This document shows positions 1 through 9,109 of a DNA stretch of 14,225 nt, in pieces. The DNA lies in assembly GCA_002437435.1 (NCBI GenBank), contig DJPV01000079.1, positions 2,783 through 17,007 on the forward strand, given 5' to 3'. A program made the position numbers and the translations under genes. Each line of letters starts with the position of its first letter. Position 1 is the first letter of the stretch. The notes below the pieces were generated by a model. It saw nothing but the letters and a program-made list of their open reading frames with translations. It made no database searches and had not been told where the DNA came from. Source of the stretch: Lachnospiraceae bacterium UBA6403 (GTDB taxonomy: Bacteria > Bacillota > Clostridia > Lachnospirales > Lachnospiraceae).

Positions 1-1092
1 TTTGCACAGCCGGAGATCGAAGGTGAAATGAGTATCCTGACAGGAACTGCACCGGTTGCTACGATGCAGGAGTACCAGCAGGATGTGACGGCATATACCA
101 GAGGACAGGGAAAGTTATCCTGTACCTTGCAGGGATATGAGCCATGCCACAATGAAGATGAAGTGCTGGCGGCAAGTACCTATGACCCGGAGCTTGATAT
201 GGCAAATCCGGCATCGTCGGTATTCTGTGCACATGGAGCCGGATATATCGTGGACTGGTACGATGTGTATGATATGATGCATGTTAAAGAAGATCCGGGA
301 TTTGCACTTGCAGGGATGGAAGATGTCCTGCGGAATATAATGTCAGAGCCTACTGAGGCAGACGAAGATAACCGGAAACGGATGGCGCGTGTGCGGCAGG
401 ATGCAGGTGCTCCGGTGTATGATGAGAAGGAGTTAGAGGATATATTTGTCCGCACCTATGGTTCAAACAGCCGGGAAAATGCAGCTTATAATAAAGCCGG
501 TTTCAATCGGTATAATAAGAGTGTGTCAGAGGCAGACTGGTATGTGAAGAAGGCGGCAGGACATGGTAAAAGCAAGACCACCGGTGCGCAGACACCGGCT
601 GTCGGATCAAAGACGGCGGATACCGGAATCGCCAGACCCGGGGCATACAGGAAACAAAAGGGCGAGAAAGAATATCTGTTGGTTGATGGGTATAATGTGA
701 TATTTGCATGGGATGATCTGAAAGCGCTGGCGGCGGTGAACATCGACAGTGCCAGAGATAAGCTGATCGATATTATGTCAAATTATCAGGGGTATGTCGG
801 CTGTGAGCTGATCCTCGTATTTGATGCTTATAAGGTGAAGCAGAATCCGGGCAGCATTACAAAGCATGGCAATATCCATGTGGTTTATACGAAGGAAGCA
901 GAGACTGCCGATATGTATATAGAAAAGACGACACATGAGCTTGGCAGAAAGTATAAAGTGACAGTTGCATCCTCAGATGGACTGGAACAGTTGATCATTA
1001 TGGGGCAGGGTGCACTTCGGATGTCCGCCCGCGGACTTCGGGAAGAAGTAGAGCGTGTAAACCAGATCCTGAGAGATGATTATCTGAAATAG
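1..1092 (+). CDS. TetM-like translation GTPase fused to a C-terminal YacP/NYN ribonuclease domain (3' part)
   Basis: The reading frame is open from base 1, so the gene starts upstream of the window; the ATG at 28 is internal. Window codons 1 to about 130 look like the C-terminal end (domains IV-V and tail) of the ribosomal-protection GTPases related to EF-G and TetM/TetW, for example the stretch QGKLSCTLQGYEP and the Cys/His-bearing segment SSVFCAHGAGYIVDWYD. Codons about 170-215 are a Lys/Gly/Thr-rich linker. From about codon 223 comes a NYN (PIN-like) domain of the YacP/Rae1 family: LLVDGYNVIFAW (Asp229), LVFDAY (Asp275), EAETADMYIE (Asp304) and VASSDGLEQ (Asp326), which are the expected acidic metal-binding residues. 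Family knowledge: B. subtilis Rae1 cuts mRNA in the ribosomal A site. Inference: the fusion places a nuclease on a ribosome-binding GTPase. It may be a housekeeping translation factor rather than a tetracycline resistance gene; the GTPase domain is not visible. Confidence 0.87.
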   Translation, partial: FAQPEIEGEMSILTGTAPVATMQEYQQDVTAYTRGQGKLSCTLQGYEPCHNEDEVLAASTYDPELDMANPASSVFCAHGAGYIVDWYDVYDMMHVKEDPGFALAGMEDVLRNIMSEPTEADEDNRKRMARVRQDAGAPVYDEKELEDIFVRTYGSNSRENAAYNKAGFNRYNKSVSEADWYVKKAAGHGKSKTTGAQTPAVGSKTADTGIARPGAYRKQKGEKEYLLVDGYNVIFAWDDLKALAAVNIDSARDKLIDIMSNYQGYVGCELILVFDAYKVKQNPGSITKHGNIHVVYTKEAETADMYIEKTTHELGRKYKVTVASSDGLEQLIIMGQGALRMSARGLREEVERVNQILRDDYLK

Positions 1093-1141
1093 AAGCTGAA
1101 GTGTTATGCGGCAAAGCAGATAGGAGAACGGAATAAAATAA

Positions 1142-2662
<1,521 letters not shown>

Positions 2663-2686
2663 GAATCGGAATTTATTAGATAGAAT

Positions 2687-2728
2687 CTGTAAGCTGTTTT
2701 CAGATAAGCGGAAAATAGCTTCATACAG
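2687..2728 (+). other. Stem-loop between glpK and the GH3 gene
   Basis: AAGCTGTTTTC (2691-2701) pairs with GAAAATAGCTT (2711-2721) over 11 positions with a single G-U pair and a 9-base loop. CTGT (2687-2690) can add four pairs with ACAG (2725-2728) across a CAT bulge. No T-run follows on either strand, so it does not look like a standard terminator. It ends just before the ribosome binding site of the hydrolase gene (AGGAGA, 2730-2735). It may be an RNA processing or stabilising element that sets the relative expression of the two genes; that role is inference. Confidence 0.55.
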
Positions 2729-2742
2729 CAGGAGATAGATAT

Positions 2743-5295
2743 ATGACAGATAAGATCAAAAACATACTGGAACAAATGACAATAGAAGAAAAAGCCACTA
2801 TGGTGTGCGGTGCAAGTAACTTCAGTACCGCAGCAGTTCCTGAGTGTGGTGTACCGGCGATCCGTATGCTGGATGGCGGAACGGGAATTAATTATGAACA
2901 GCTGATCGGTGATCTGATCCTTGCATGGAGACAGAATCCGAGGGATGAGGAAGAAGCATGGCTGATGAAAGACTTCAGTGTTACAGAAGAACGTCATGTG
3001 ATATTTGATTATTTCCGTCCTGATAAGCTGACAGAAAAGGAGATGAAGGTCTGGAAGAAGGTTCGGGATCACTTCAAGGATCAGTTTGTAAAGAATACAA
3101 CCAATAATGAGACAACACTGGCATTTGTAGAGATGGCAGGGGATGCTGCGGCAGACATTATGTCGCCTGCATGTTTTCCGTGTGGGATGATGCTTGGAGC
3201 TACATTTAACCCGGATATCGTGAATATGACAGGACATGCACTTGGACGGGAAGCCCGGGCGTATGGCGTGCATATGCTTCTTGGAACACCGAATATCAAT
3301 ATCCACAGAGATCCATTGAGCGGAAGATTATTTGAAGGTTTCTCAGAAGATCCGTGTCTGGTGTCGAAGCTTGCACCGGAGTATGTAAAGGGTGTGCAGG
3401 AGGAAGGAGTAGCGGCAAATATCAAGCATTTTGCTGCAAATAATCAGGAAAAGAATCGTCAGGGAATCAATGAGACGATATCGGAACGGGCGTTGCAGGA
3501 GATATATTTTCCGGGCTTCCGTGCCTGTGTAGAACAGGGGAAACCGGCAACTGTAATGTCAGCATATAATAAGATCAATGGTACGGCATGTACACAGAAC
3601 AAATGGCTGTTAGATGATATCCTGCGTAGATATTGGGGCTTTGACGGAATGGTTGTGTCTGACTGGGGCGCAGTCTATGATCCGATCGAAGCATTAAAAG
3701 CAGGAAATGACCTGAATATGCCGGGAGTTACAGCTGATCCTACAGTAGTCATGGAAGCAGTTGCAAATGGAGAACTGACTGAAGAAGAACTGGATCAGAA
3801 TGTGGCAAGAATACTGGAACTGGCAGAGACTTACGCTGCACCGGAGTGCTATGATATGTCGGCACAGTATATCATGGATATGTCGAAGCAGGCAGCCTAT
3901 AAGACGGCTTGTGAGGGCATTGTTATGTTGAAAAATGAGAATGACATCTTTCCGATTCAGGCAAAGAGTAAGGCAGGAAGTGATTCGGTATTTGAGACAG
4001 CTGTGGAAGATGATCTTTTATCGGGTGTCGTTCTTTGCGGAAGCGGAGCTATCCGTTTATATGACTGTGGTACCGGAAGTGCAGGTATTACGACAGATAA
4101 GGACAGCAGCATCTACGAGGGGCTGATCCAGAATGGTGTCGAGGTGAGTATCGGGATACCGGCAGCAGGGAAGCGCGCAGGCATCTCCACCTATATCTGC
4201 GTTGCCAGAATACCGGGCATGGAGGGAAATGACCGGAAGAATATGAAGCTGTCCGCCGAGGATGCACAGATCTTGAATCAGATGTTAGATCTGAAACGGG
4301 AAAATCCACTTGTGAAGCTGGGACTTATCTTAAATGTAAGCGGGCCGGTCGATCTGGCACTTTGGGAGCATGAGTTAGATGGTATCTTCTGTATGTTCTT
4401 ACCGGGTATGGAAGGTGGACATGCAATGGCAGATATCTTAACCGGCAGGGTAAATCCATCCGGAAAACTGCCACTGACATTCCCAAAGAAATATCAGGAT
4501 ACGCCGACCTATCTGAATTTCCCGGGTGACGGATATCAGGTGAATTATGGGGAAGGTATCTATGTCGGATACCGTTATTATGATAAGAAGATGGTAGAGC
4601 CGTTATATCCATTTGGACATGGACTTTCTTACAGCAGATTTGAGATCACAAATGAGCGTGCGATCGGAGAGCAGTCTCCGGTAGAGATCATTTATCCGGA
4701 TGGCAAAGTAGATAATAAGAAAATGCCGGTATTTACGGATTCGATCAAGATCGCTGTGGATGTGATCAATCAGGGACCGGAAGAATTCTCTGAAGGCATG
4801 GAAGTAGTTCAGCTTTATATCAGTGATCCATATGCATCGATCTCAAAGCCTGTAAAGGAATTGAAGACGTTTAAGAAGATCCGGTTGGCATATGGCGAAC
4901 AGGAGAAGGTCAGCTTTACTCTGAAAAAAGAGGACTTTGCTTCATTTGACAGTGATCTGCATCAGTGGGTAGCGGAAGAAGGTATCTATAATATCCTGAT
5001 CGGAAACAGCTCACGAAATATCGTGTGCAGTATGCCTGTCTATCTGGATGCGAGGACGGAGTACAGCTACAGTATCGAGACGCCGATCAAGGTGTTGTAT
5101 GAGAATTCCGTGGCGAAAGCGCATATGAATCATCTGTGGCTCAGACTGGGGCTTGATCCGGCAGATATTGATTACAAATACGAATATGAGCCGCACACCA
5201 GATTGATCGACTTTGTCCATTTGAAATGTGAGCATCCGGAGCAGGAGGCACTGGATGAATTCGAACTTCGGGTTGGAAGCCTGAAGCGGGCGTAG
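2743..5295 (+). CDS. Family 3 glycoside hydrolase (beta-glucosidase-like)
   Basis: An 850-residue retaining exo-glycosidase that should remove terminal non-reducing sugars from small beta-linked saccharides. No signal peptide or membrane segment is seen, so it is probably cytoplasmic and acts on imported oligosaccharides. N-terminal (alpha/beta)8 domain: MTIEEKATMVCG, RMLDGG (Asp44), the substrate-binding Lys-His in IKHFAANN (Lys228-His229), and the nucleophile in MVVSDWGAVYDP (Asp307). Second domain: GMEGNDRKNMKLS, in which Glu494 is the probable acid/base by analogy with EGFDR-type motifs, then GMEGGHAMADILTG and NPSGKLPLTFP. After FGHGLSYSRFE comes a fibronectin type III-like domain (about residues 667-770) and a further C-terminal tail of about 80 residues. 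About 90 residues (51-140) separate the RMLDGG and ACFPCG motifs, more than in typical family members. ATG 2743 has AGGAGA 7 bases upstream. Exact substrate cannot be read from sequence. Confidence 0.93.
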   Translation: MTDKIKNILEQMTIEEKATMVCGASNFSTAAVPECGVPAIRMLDGGTGINYEQLIGDLILAWRQNPRDEEEAWLMKDFSVTEERHVIFDYFRPDKLTEKEMKVWKKVRDHFKDQFVKNTTNNETTLAFVEMAGDAAADIMSPACFPCGMMLGATFNPDIVNMTGHALGREARAYGVHMLLGTPNINIHRDPLSGRLFEGFSEDPCLVSKLAPEYVKGVQEEGVAANIKHFAANNQEKNRQGINETISERALQEIYFPGFRACVEQGKPATVMSAYNKINGTACTQNKWLLDDILRRYWGFDGMVVSDWGAVYDPIEALKAGNDLNMPGVTADPTVVMEAVANGELTEEELDQNVARILELAETYAAPECYDMSAQYIMDMSKQAAYKTACEGIVMLKNENDIFPIQAKSKAGSDSVFETAVEDDLLSGVVLCGSGAIRLYDCGTGSAGITTDKDSSIYEGLIQNGVEVSIGIPAAGKRAGISTYICVARIPGMEGNDRKNMKLSAEDAQILNQMLDLKRENPLVKLGLILNVSGPVDLALWEHELDGIFCMFLPGMEGGHAMADILTGRVNPSGKLPLTFPKKYQDTPTYLNFPGDGYQVNYGEGIYVGYRYYDKKMVEPLYPFGHGLSYSRFEITNERAIGEQSPVEIIYPDGKVDNKKMPVFTDSIKIAVDVINQGPEEFSEGMEVVQLYISDPYASISKPVKELKTFKKIRLAYGEQEKVSFTLKKEDFASFDSDLHQWVAEEGIYNILIGNSSRNIVCSMPVYLDARTEYSYSIETPIKVLYENSVAKAHMNHLWLRLGLDPADIDYKYEYEPHTRLIDFVHLKCEHPEQEALDEFELRVGSLKRA

Positions 5296-5330
5296 GTCAG
5301 ACAGGAGAGAAGATATAAAGGAACGGTTTA

Positions 5331-5348
5331 GTCGTATTTTGTCGTATT
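5331..5348. repeat. Two direct copies of GTCGTATT at 10-bp period
   Basis: GTCGTATT occurs at 5331-5338 and again at 5341-5348, exactly one helical turn apart, about 75-90 bases upstream of the -10 box that precedes the secreted-protein/ABC operon. The spacing would suit a dimeric activator on one face of the helix. It is short enough to be chance; no regulator is encoded nearby. Confidence 0.3.
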
Positions 5349-5419
5349 ACAGGTTTTTATTGGTTATTTAATTGTTTTATGTCTAGCTTTGTTGAATTGC
5401 TATTTTTTTCGCGTAAATT

Positions 5420-5428
5420 TGCTATAAT
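5420..5428 (+). promoter_or_regulatory. Extended -10 promoter for the secreted-protein/ABC operon
   Basis: A perfect TATAAT (5423-5428) is preceded by TG one base upstream (TGC at 5420-5422), giving an extended -10 element. No good -35 lies at 16-18 bases (TTGCTA at 5397-5402 is 20 bases away). Transcription would begin near 5435 and give a leader of about 40 bases with GGAGG at 5456-5460. It lies in a 178-base AT-rich gap after the GH3 gene and is the only clear promoter seen before the five-gene operon. Confidence 0.65.
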
Positions 5429-5473
5429 ATGGTTGTCTGCAGATAATAGAATTATGGAGGTATGCTATATATT

Positions 5474-5897
5474 ATGAAAAAGAAGCTTATTAAAAACAAA
5501 ACGAATCCTTTGCATTATGGGCTGTATTGCGTGCATAATGTTTGGTACGGTGTCATTTGCAAAGACTTATGTAGGTAATGTTCCGTCATTGTCATATACT
5601 AAGAGTGGTATAAAGGTAACAGGAAATGCAAGTTATTTATATCGCGTTTCCAAGGATAAGATAAGTTCTTATGCCGCAATTGGAGGAGAAAATTATGGAC
5701 ATACCACAAAGAGTGGTCCATTTAATGGCGTGAAGATGAAATCTGACTTTACTGGTACTTCATGCGATTCAAAAGTATATGATGGAAAACGATCAGCAAG
5801 CAATTCCCAAAGCATTAGTACAAGTAATACAAGTGCAACAGTGAGCTATTATATTGAAGGTTCCAAGCAGGCATCTTTTACACTATTGGGTAACTAG
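5474..5897 (+). CDS. Small secreted protein, apparent frameshift within the signal peptide
   Basis: The ATG at 5474 has GGAGG (5456-5460) upstream, though 13 bases away, and starts a lysine-rich run MKKKLIKNK that soon leaves frame and stops at 5576-5578 after 34 codons. The conserved-looking frame is offset by one base and is open from 5478 to 5897; its first ATG is at 5517, which has no ribosome binding site and no basic N-terminus. Removing one A from either A5 run (5477-5481 or 5492-5496) joins the two and yields a 140-residue precursor with a basic start, the hydrophobic stretch RILCIMGCIACIMFGTVSFA and cleavage before KTYVGN. The 111-residue mature part is rich in Ser, Thr, Tyr and Gly, has one Cys and looks beta-rich; I recognise no family. 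First gene of the operon with two permeases, an ATPase and a lipoprotein, so it may be exported, sensed or resisted by that complex. Bacteriocin-like role is speculation. Confidence 0.6.
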
Positions 5898-5909
5898 TAA
5901 TATCGTTTT

Positions 5910-5952
5910 TACAATGTAACACAGTCTGTAACCGCGGGCAGGCTGTATTGTA
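5910..5952 (+). other. Bulged hairpin between the secreted-protein gene and the first permease gene
   Basis: TACAAT (5910-5915) pairs with ATTGTA (5947-5952), and ACAGTCTG (5921-5928) with CAGGCTGT (5939-5946, one G-U pair), leaving a GTAAC bulge on the left and a 10-base loop. There is no T-run after it, so it is not a classical terminator. Its position, after a small first cistron and before a larger one, suits partial termination or 3' end protection that would give the secreted-protein message in excess; that is inference. Confidence 0.55.
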
Positions 5953-5974
5953 CTTAGGATAAGAGGAGGATATT

Positions 5975-7189
5975 ATGCGTATCAGGGATAAAGAGATATC
6001 TATCTTGTTTATTATTGGCTTTACTTTTCTATTTATATTGGTATGTACAGGTTATGTCACTGTATCGAATTGGTTATGGCAGTACAAAAAGCAGACTGTG
6101 TCCTATGAGTATACAAAAAATCTGTACATACATTCTAAAAATTCTTATAACGCAGCATATATGGATACGGAACTGTTGGACGAACAGGGATATGTGGAAA
6201 TGGATGTTGAACAGCAGGCTGAGTGTCTGAAGTTATGTAAAAAAGATAATGACAGCATGGTCGATATTCTTTCGAATCAAGTGGTTACAACGTATCTTTC
6301 TGATTTGGGGTTAAAGGTTGGAGAGAGCAGAAAAATTGTTTTCTTAGATGTGATTTTTTCATATCAGGAAACATGGTATCGTGATCTGGCAGAGGGACAG
6401 TATCCTTTGACAGGTGACAACAGTACATTATGTGCTGTGCTTGGTGAAAGCTTGAAATCAGAAACAGTTACAATGAATGGAACGTCATATATTTGGATTG
6501 GAGATATGTACATTCCGGTTGTCGGCGTTTTTGAAAATTATAATGCTTCAGAAGAAGATGATTCTATCGTGTTATTCGGGGGACGGACAGTCTACCAGAA
6601 TTCAAAATTTTTCCAGAAAGAATTAGGAAATATCATGAATGATGACGAGGTCCAGATAGCAATAGGTTCCAATGTGAAGCCGGTATCCAGTGAGACATTC
6701 GAGGATATGTTAAAACAGAATGATAATTTGTATCTGGGTGAACCGGGATATTTATTGAAACGTCAGTTAGCAAGACAAGAGAGTGGTTTGTCCAGAAATT
6801 TCTGGGATTATTTATATAACATAAAATCAATGGTTGTATGCATAATGGGGCTGTTTGGAATTATTAATTGCGTTATGTTGGCACGCGTATGGACGATGCG
6901 TCGCCAAAAAGATTTTTTAGTGATGCGTCTGTATGGCATCAGTAATTGTAAAATTATTTGGCTTGTTTTTCAGGAATTATCTATGGTAGCTGGTATTGGA
7001 TTGCTTCTGGCAGCAGTAATTTCCACTTCCTATATCAGCATAATAGATGGATGGCGGGCATCGGAGCATATGGTAGCATGGCTGATTTTGATTCTGGTAT
7101 GCGGATTTGTTCTGACATTGGCAGTTTGTATCTTGTCTGTCTGCTTATTTATAAATAAGATGAAGTCCATACAGGTGACAAAAATATAA
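5975..7189 (+). CDS. FtsX/MacB-type ABC transporter permease, first subunit
   Basis: A 404-residue membrane protein with the layout of FtsX/MacB permeases: one N-terminal membrane segment (about 8-32), a large extracytoplasmic domain (about 33-280), then three C-terminal membrane segments (about 286-304, 326-353, 367-394). After the second segment comes MRRQKDFLVMRLYGIS, the usual family motif that couples to the ATPase. Such permeases do not move substrate through a classic channel; in MacB and LolCDE they transmit ATPase motion to an outer domain or partner (family knowledge). Start ATG 5975 has AGGAGG (5964-5969) 5 bases upstream. The gene is followed after 10 bases by the second permease gene and together they would form a heterodimer with the ATPase. 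More AT-rich than the left block. Confidence 0.82.
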   Translation: MRIRDKEISILFIIGFTFLFILVCTGYVTVSNWLWQYKKQTVSYEYTKNLYIHSKNSYNAAYMDTELLDEQGYVEMDVEQQAECLKLCKKDNDSMVDILSNQVVTTYLSDLGLKVGESRKIVFLDVIFSYQETWYRDLAEGQYPLTGDNSTLCAVLGESLKSETVTMNGTSYIWIGDMYIPVVGVFENYNASEEDDSIVLFGGRTVYQNSKFFQKELGNIMNDDEVQIAIGSNVKPVSSETFEDMLKQNDNLYLGEPGYLLKRQLARQESGLSRNFWDYLYNIKSMVVCIMGLFGIINCVMLARVWTMRRQKDFLVMRLYGISNCKIIWLVFQELSMVAGIGLLLAAVISTSYISIIDGWRASEHMVAWLILILVCGFVLTLAVCILSVCLFINKMKSIQVTKI

Positions 7190-7199
7190 GGGGGAGAAA

Positions 7200-8453
7200 A
7201 TGAAATTTCGTCATAGAATAAAATTTACAATTGATAATATTTCCCTGCATGGGAAACAGGTGCGAGCTGGAATTTTTATGAGCTTTTTTGCATTTCTTGT
7301 CCTAGGCGTAACAGTCTTTATTTTTAAAACGACTGGTCAGTTTCGAAAGGATACGCAAAAGGCTTTTGCAGAGGATATCTCTGGTGTTGGATGTATCGAA
7401 ATCAGTTCGGATGATGAAAAAAAGGCAATGGACTTTATAAACAGAATGCGTACACAGGTTTACATTACAATGGCAGGTTCTATTTCTGAATATGAAATTT
7501 CACAAGAAAACTGGGATGCTGTCAGCACCAGACAATCCGTGAACAAACGAATATTTGACGAACTTAGAGATGCAGATTCATATACGGAAGTATTGTTTGT
7601 CCAGAAAGATGTGTTTTCGTTGTTCGATATCAGACTGAAAAAAGGATCTGAAGATGTGAATACGGTGATGAAGAAAGGATATGTTCCGCTATATGTGGGA
7701 TATAAATATCAAAAAGACCTGAAGATTGGGGATGTTTTGCCGGATTCAGATGATTTTGAATATATGGTGGCTGGATATATAGATAAAAATCAAAGCATGC
7801 CGGTGAATTCAATGGTTACAGTGGATAAATTTTCATTTTATACGACTACATCATTAGATTATGCACTAATTGCTGTTGTGGATTGGGAACCGGATGCATG
7901 TGGAGAAAATATGTATTTTGAAATCGCAGATGGCTATAAGTTTCAAGATGTGAAGTACAGGCTGACGCTGCTTGCAGGACAACAAGGGGTGGAAACTGTA
8001 GTTTCAAATATAGCTGCAGTAATGGATGCGGCAGATGCGTCTACGAAATCCATAAGGCAGTATTTATTTGACTTGTTTGTAATTGTTGCAATATCTATTT
8101 GCGTATCACTTACCTGTTTTCAAAGTATGAATATTCTTACACGGAAATATGAATATGGAATTTTATATGCAAATGGCTTTAACGAAACAGACATGATTCT
8201 GATTATCGTTTTTGAGGAATGTTATAAAATGCTTGTTTCGTTGATTTTGGTACTCCCGGTCCTGTCAATAATTGCAAAATATTTTTTTGAAGCAATTTAT
8301 GAATCCCAAAGAATTTTAAATCAGATTATGTATAAAAATGTGCTGCCTGTTCTTATTTTGGCAGGGGCGGTTATTACAGCAGTTTCCTCCGTGTTTCCAA
8401 TTGTGTTAATAAAAAAGAATTCGGCGTCCGAACTGATAGGAGATAAGACATGA
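7200..8453 (+). CDS. FtsX/MacB-type ABC transporter permease, second subunit
   Basis: A 417-residue protein with the same layout as its neighbour but little visible sequence identity: a basic cytoplasmic start, a membrane segment at about 24-43, an extracytoplasmic domain (about 45-285), and three C-terminal membrane segments (about 289-310, 331-362, 380-403). The motif RKYEYGILYANGFNETDM after the second segment matches the FtsX-family coupling position. It ends in a short charged tail. Ribosome binding site GGGGGAG (7190-7196) is close to ATG 7200. The stop overlaps the ATPase start in an ATGA (8450-8453), which implies translational coupling. The reading frame holds an A7 run (near 7417-7423) without disruption. 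Expected partner: the first permease in a heterodimer. Confidence 0.82.
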   Translation: MKFRHRIKFTIDNISLHGKQVRAGIFMSFFAFLVLGVTVFIFKTTGQFRKDTQKAFAEDISGVGCIEISSDDEKKAMDFINRMRTQVYITMAGSISEYEISQENWDAVSTRQSVNKRIFDELRDADSYTEVLFVQKDVFSLFDIRLKKGSEDVNTVMKKGYVPLYVGYKYQKDLKIGDVLPDSDDFEYMVAGYIDKNQSMPVNSMVTVDKFSFYTTTSLDYALIAVVDWEPDACGENMYFEIADGYKFQDVKYRLTLLAGQQGVETVVSNIAAVMDAADASTKSIRQYLFDLFVIVAISICVSLTCFQSMNILTRKYEYGILYANGFNETDMILIIVFEECYKMLVSLILVLPVLSIIAKYFFEAIYESQRILNQIMYKNVLPVLILAGAVITAVSSVFPIVLIKKNSASELIGDKT

Positions 8454-9109
8454 TTCAATTAAAGAATGTTACAAAGGTATATGAGACAGGTGGAGTAAAA
8501 ACACCTGCGTTAAATGGAATTTCGCTCGATATAAAAGATGGAGAGTACATATCGATTATGGGGACTTCCGGTTCCGGTAAAAGTACGTTGTTAAATATTT
8601 TGGGTGGGATGGATACGTTAACGACTGGGGAATATTATTATAATGACATAGCGGTACATAAGTTAAAAGGAAATGCACTCCATAATTTCCGAAAAGAAAA
8701 TGTAAGCTTTATCTTTCAGCAATTTGCACTTATGAAGCATTATACAGTTTTTGAAAATGTTGAAATACCGCTAATTGCAAAGGGGTTACCAAAAAAACAG
8801 AGAAAAGAAATTGTTATGGAAAAACTGAAAGCGATGGGAATTGCAGATCTGGCAAAAAAACTTCCTGCCAATATATCAGGTGGACAGCAGCAAAGATGTG
8901 CAATTGCCAGAGCACTGGCATCGGACAGAAATATGATACTGGCAGATGAGCCGACCGGGGCTTTAGACAAAAAGACTGGTGTGGAAATTATGGAAACTCT
9001 GCGAAGTGTGAATGATATCGGGAAGACTTTGATAGTCATTACACATGATGAAAAAATTGCAGATATGGGTGACAGGATATTAAATATTGAGGATGGAAGG
9101 TTAATATGA
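8450..9109 (+). CDS. ABC transporter ATP-binding protein, LolD/MacB type
   Basis: A 219-residue nucleotide-binding subunit, the family's usual length. Walker A GTSGSGKST (residues 38-46), Q-loop FIFQQFAL, signature ISGGQQQR (142-149), Walker B MILADEPTGALD with Asp166 and catalytic Glu167, and H-loop VITHDE (His199) are all present, so it should be active. The ADEPTGALD form and the short length are typical of the MacB/LolD/FtsE group that pairs with FtsX-type permeases, in agreement with the two genes upstream. It begins inside the stop of the second permease (ATGA) and its own stop overlaps the start of the lipoprotein gene (ATGA, 9106-9109), so three genes are likely translated in a coupled chain. 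It also contains an A7 run (8854-8860) that stays in frame. Confidence 0.95.
   Translation: MIQLKNVTKVYETGGVKTPALNGISLDIKDGEYISIMGTSGSGKSTLLNILGGMDTLTTGEYYYNDIAVHKLKGNALHNFRKENVSFIFQQFALMKHYTVFENVEIPLIAKGLPKKQRKEIVMEKLKAMGIADLAKKLPANISGGQQQRCAIARALASDRNMILADEPTGALDKKTGVEIMETLRSVNDIGKTLIVITHDEKIADMGDRILNIEDGRLI

Noticed and set aside
1-1092. Calling the first gene a tetracycline resistance determinant
   Set aside because: Only the C-terminal part is visible, and the NYN fusion form is common in Clostridia without known resistance.
5474-5485. Classical -1 slippery heptamer (A AAA AAG) as the explanation of the first frameshift
   Set aside because: Only five A precede the G and the shift needed is +1, not -1.
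5517-5897. Annotating the secreted protein simply from ATG 5517
   Set aside because: No Shine-Dalgarno precedes it and the product would lack the basic residues of a signal peptide, whereas the upstream ATG region supplies both after a one-base shift.
5474-5897. Firm assignment to the lactococcin 972 bacteriocin family
   Set aside because: Only the gene context is similar; length and visible residues do not match well enough.
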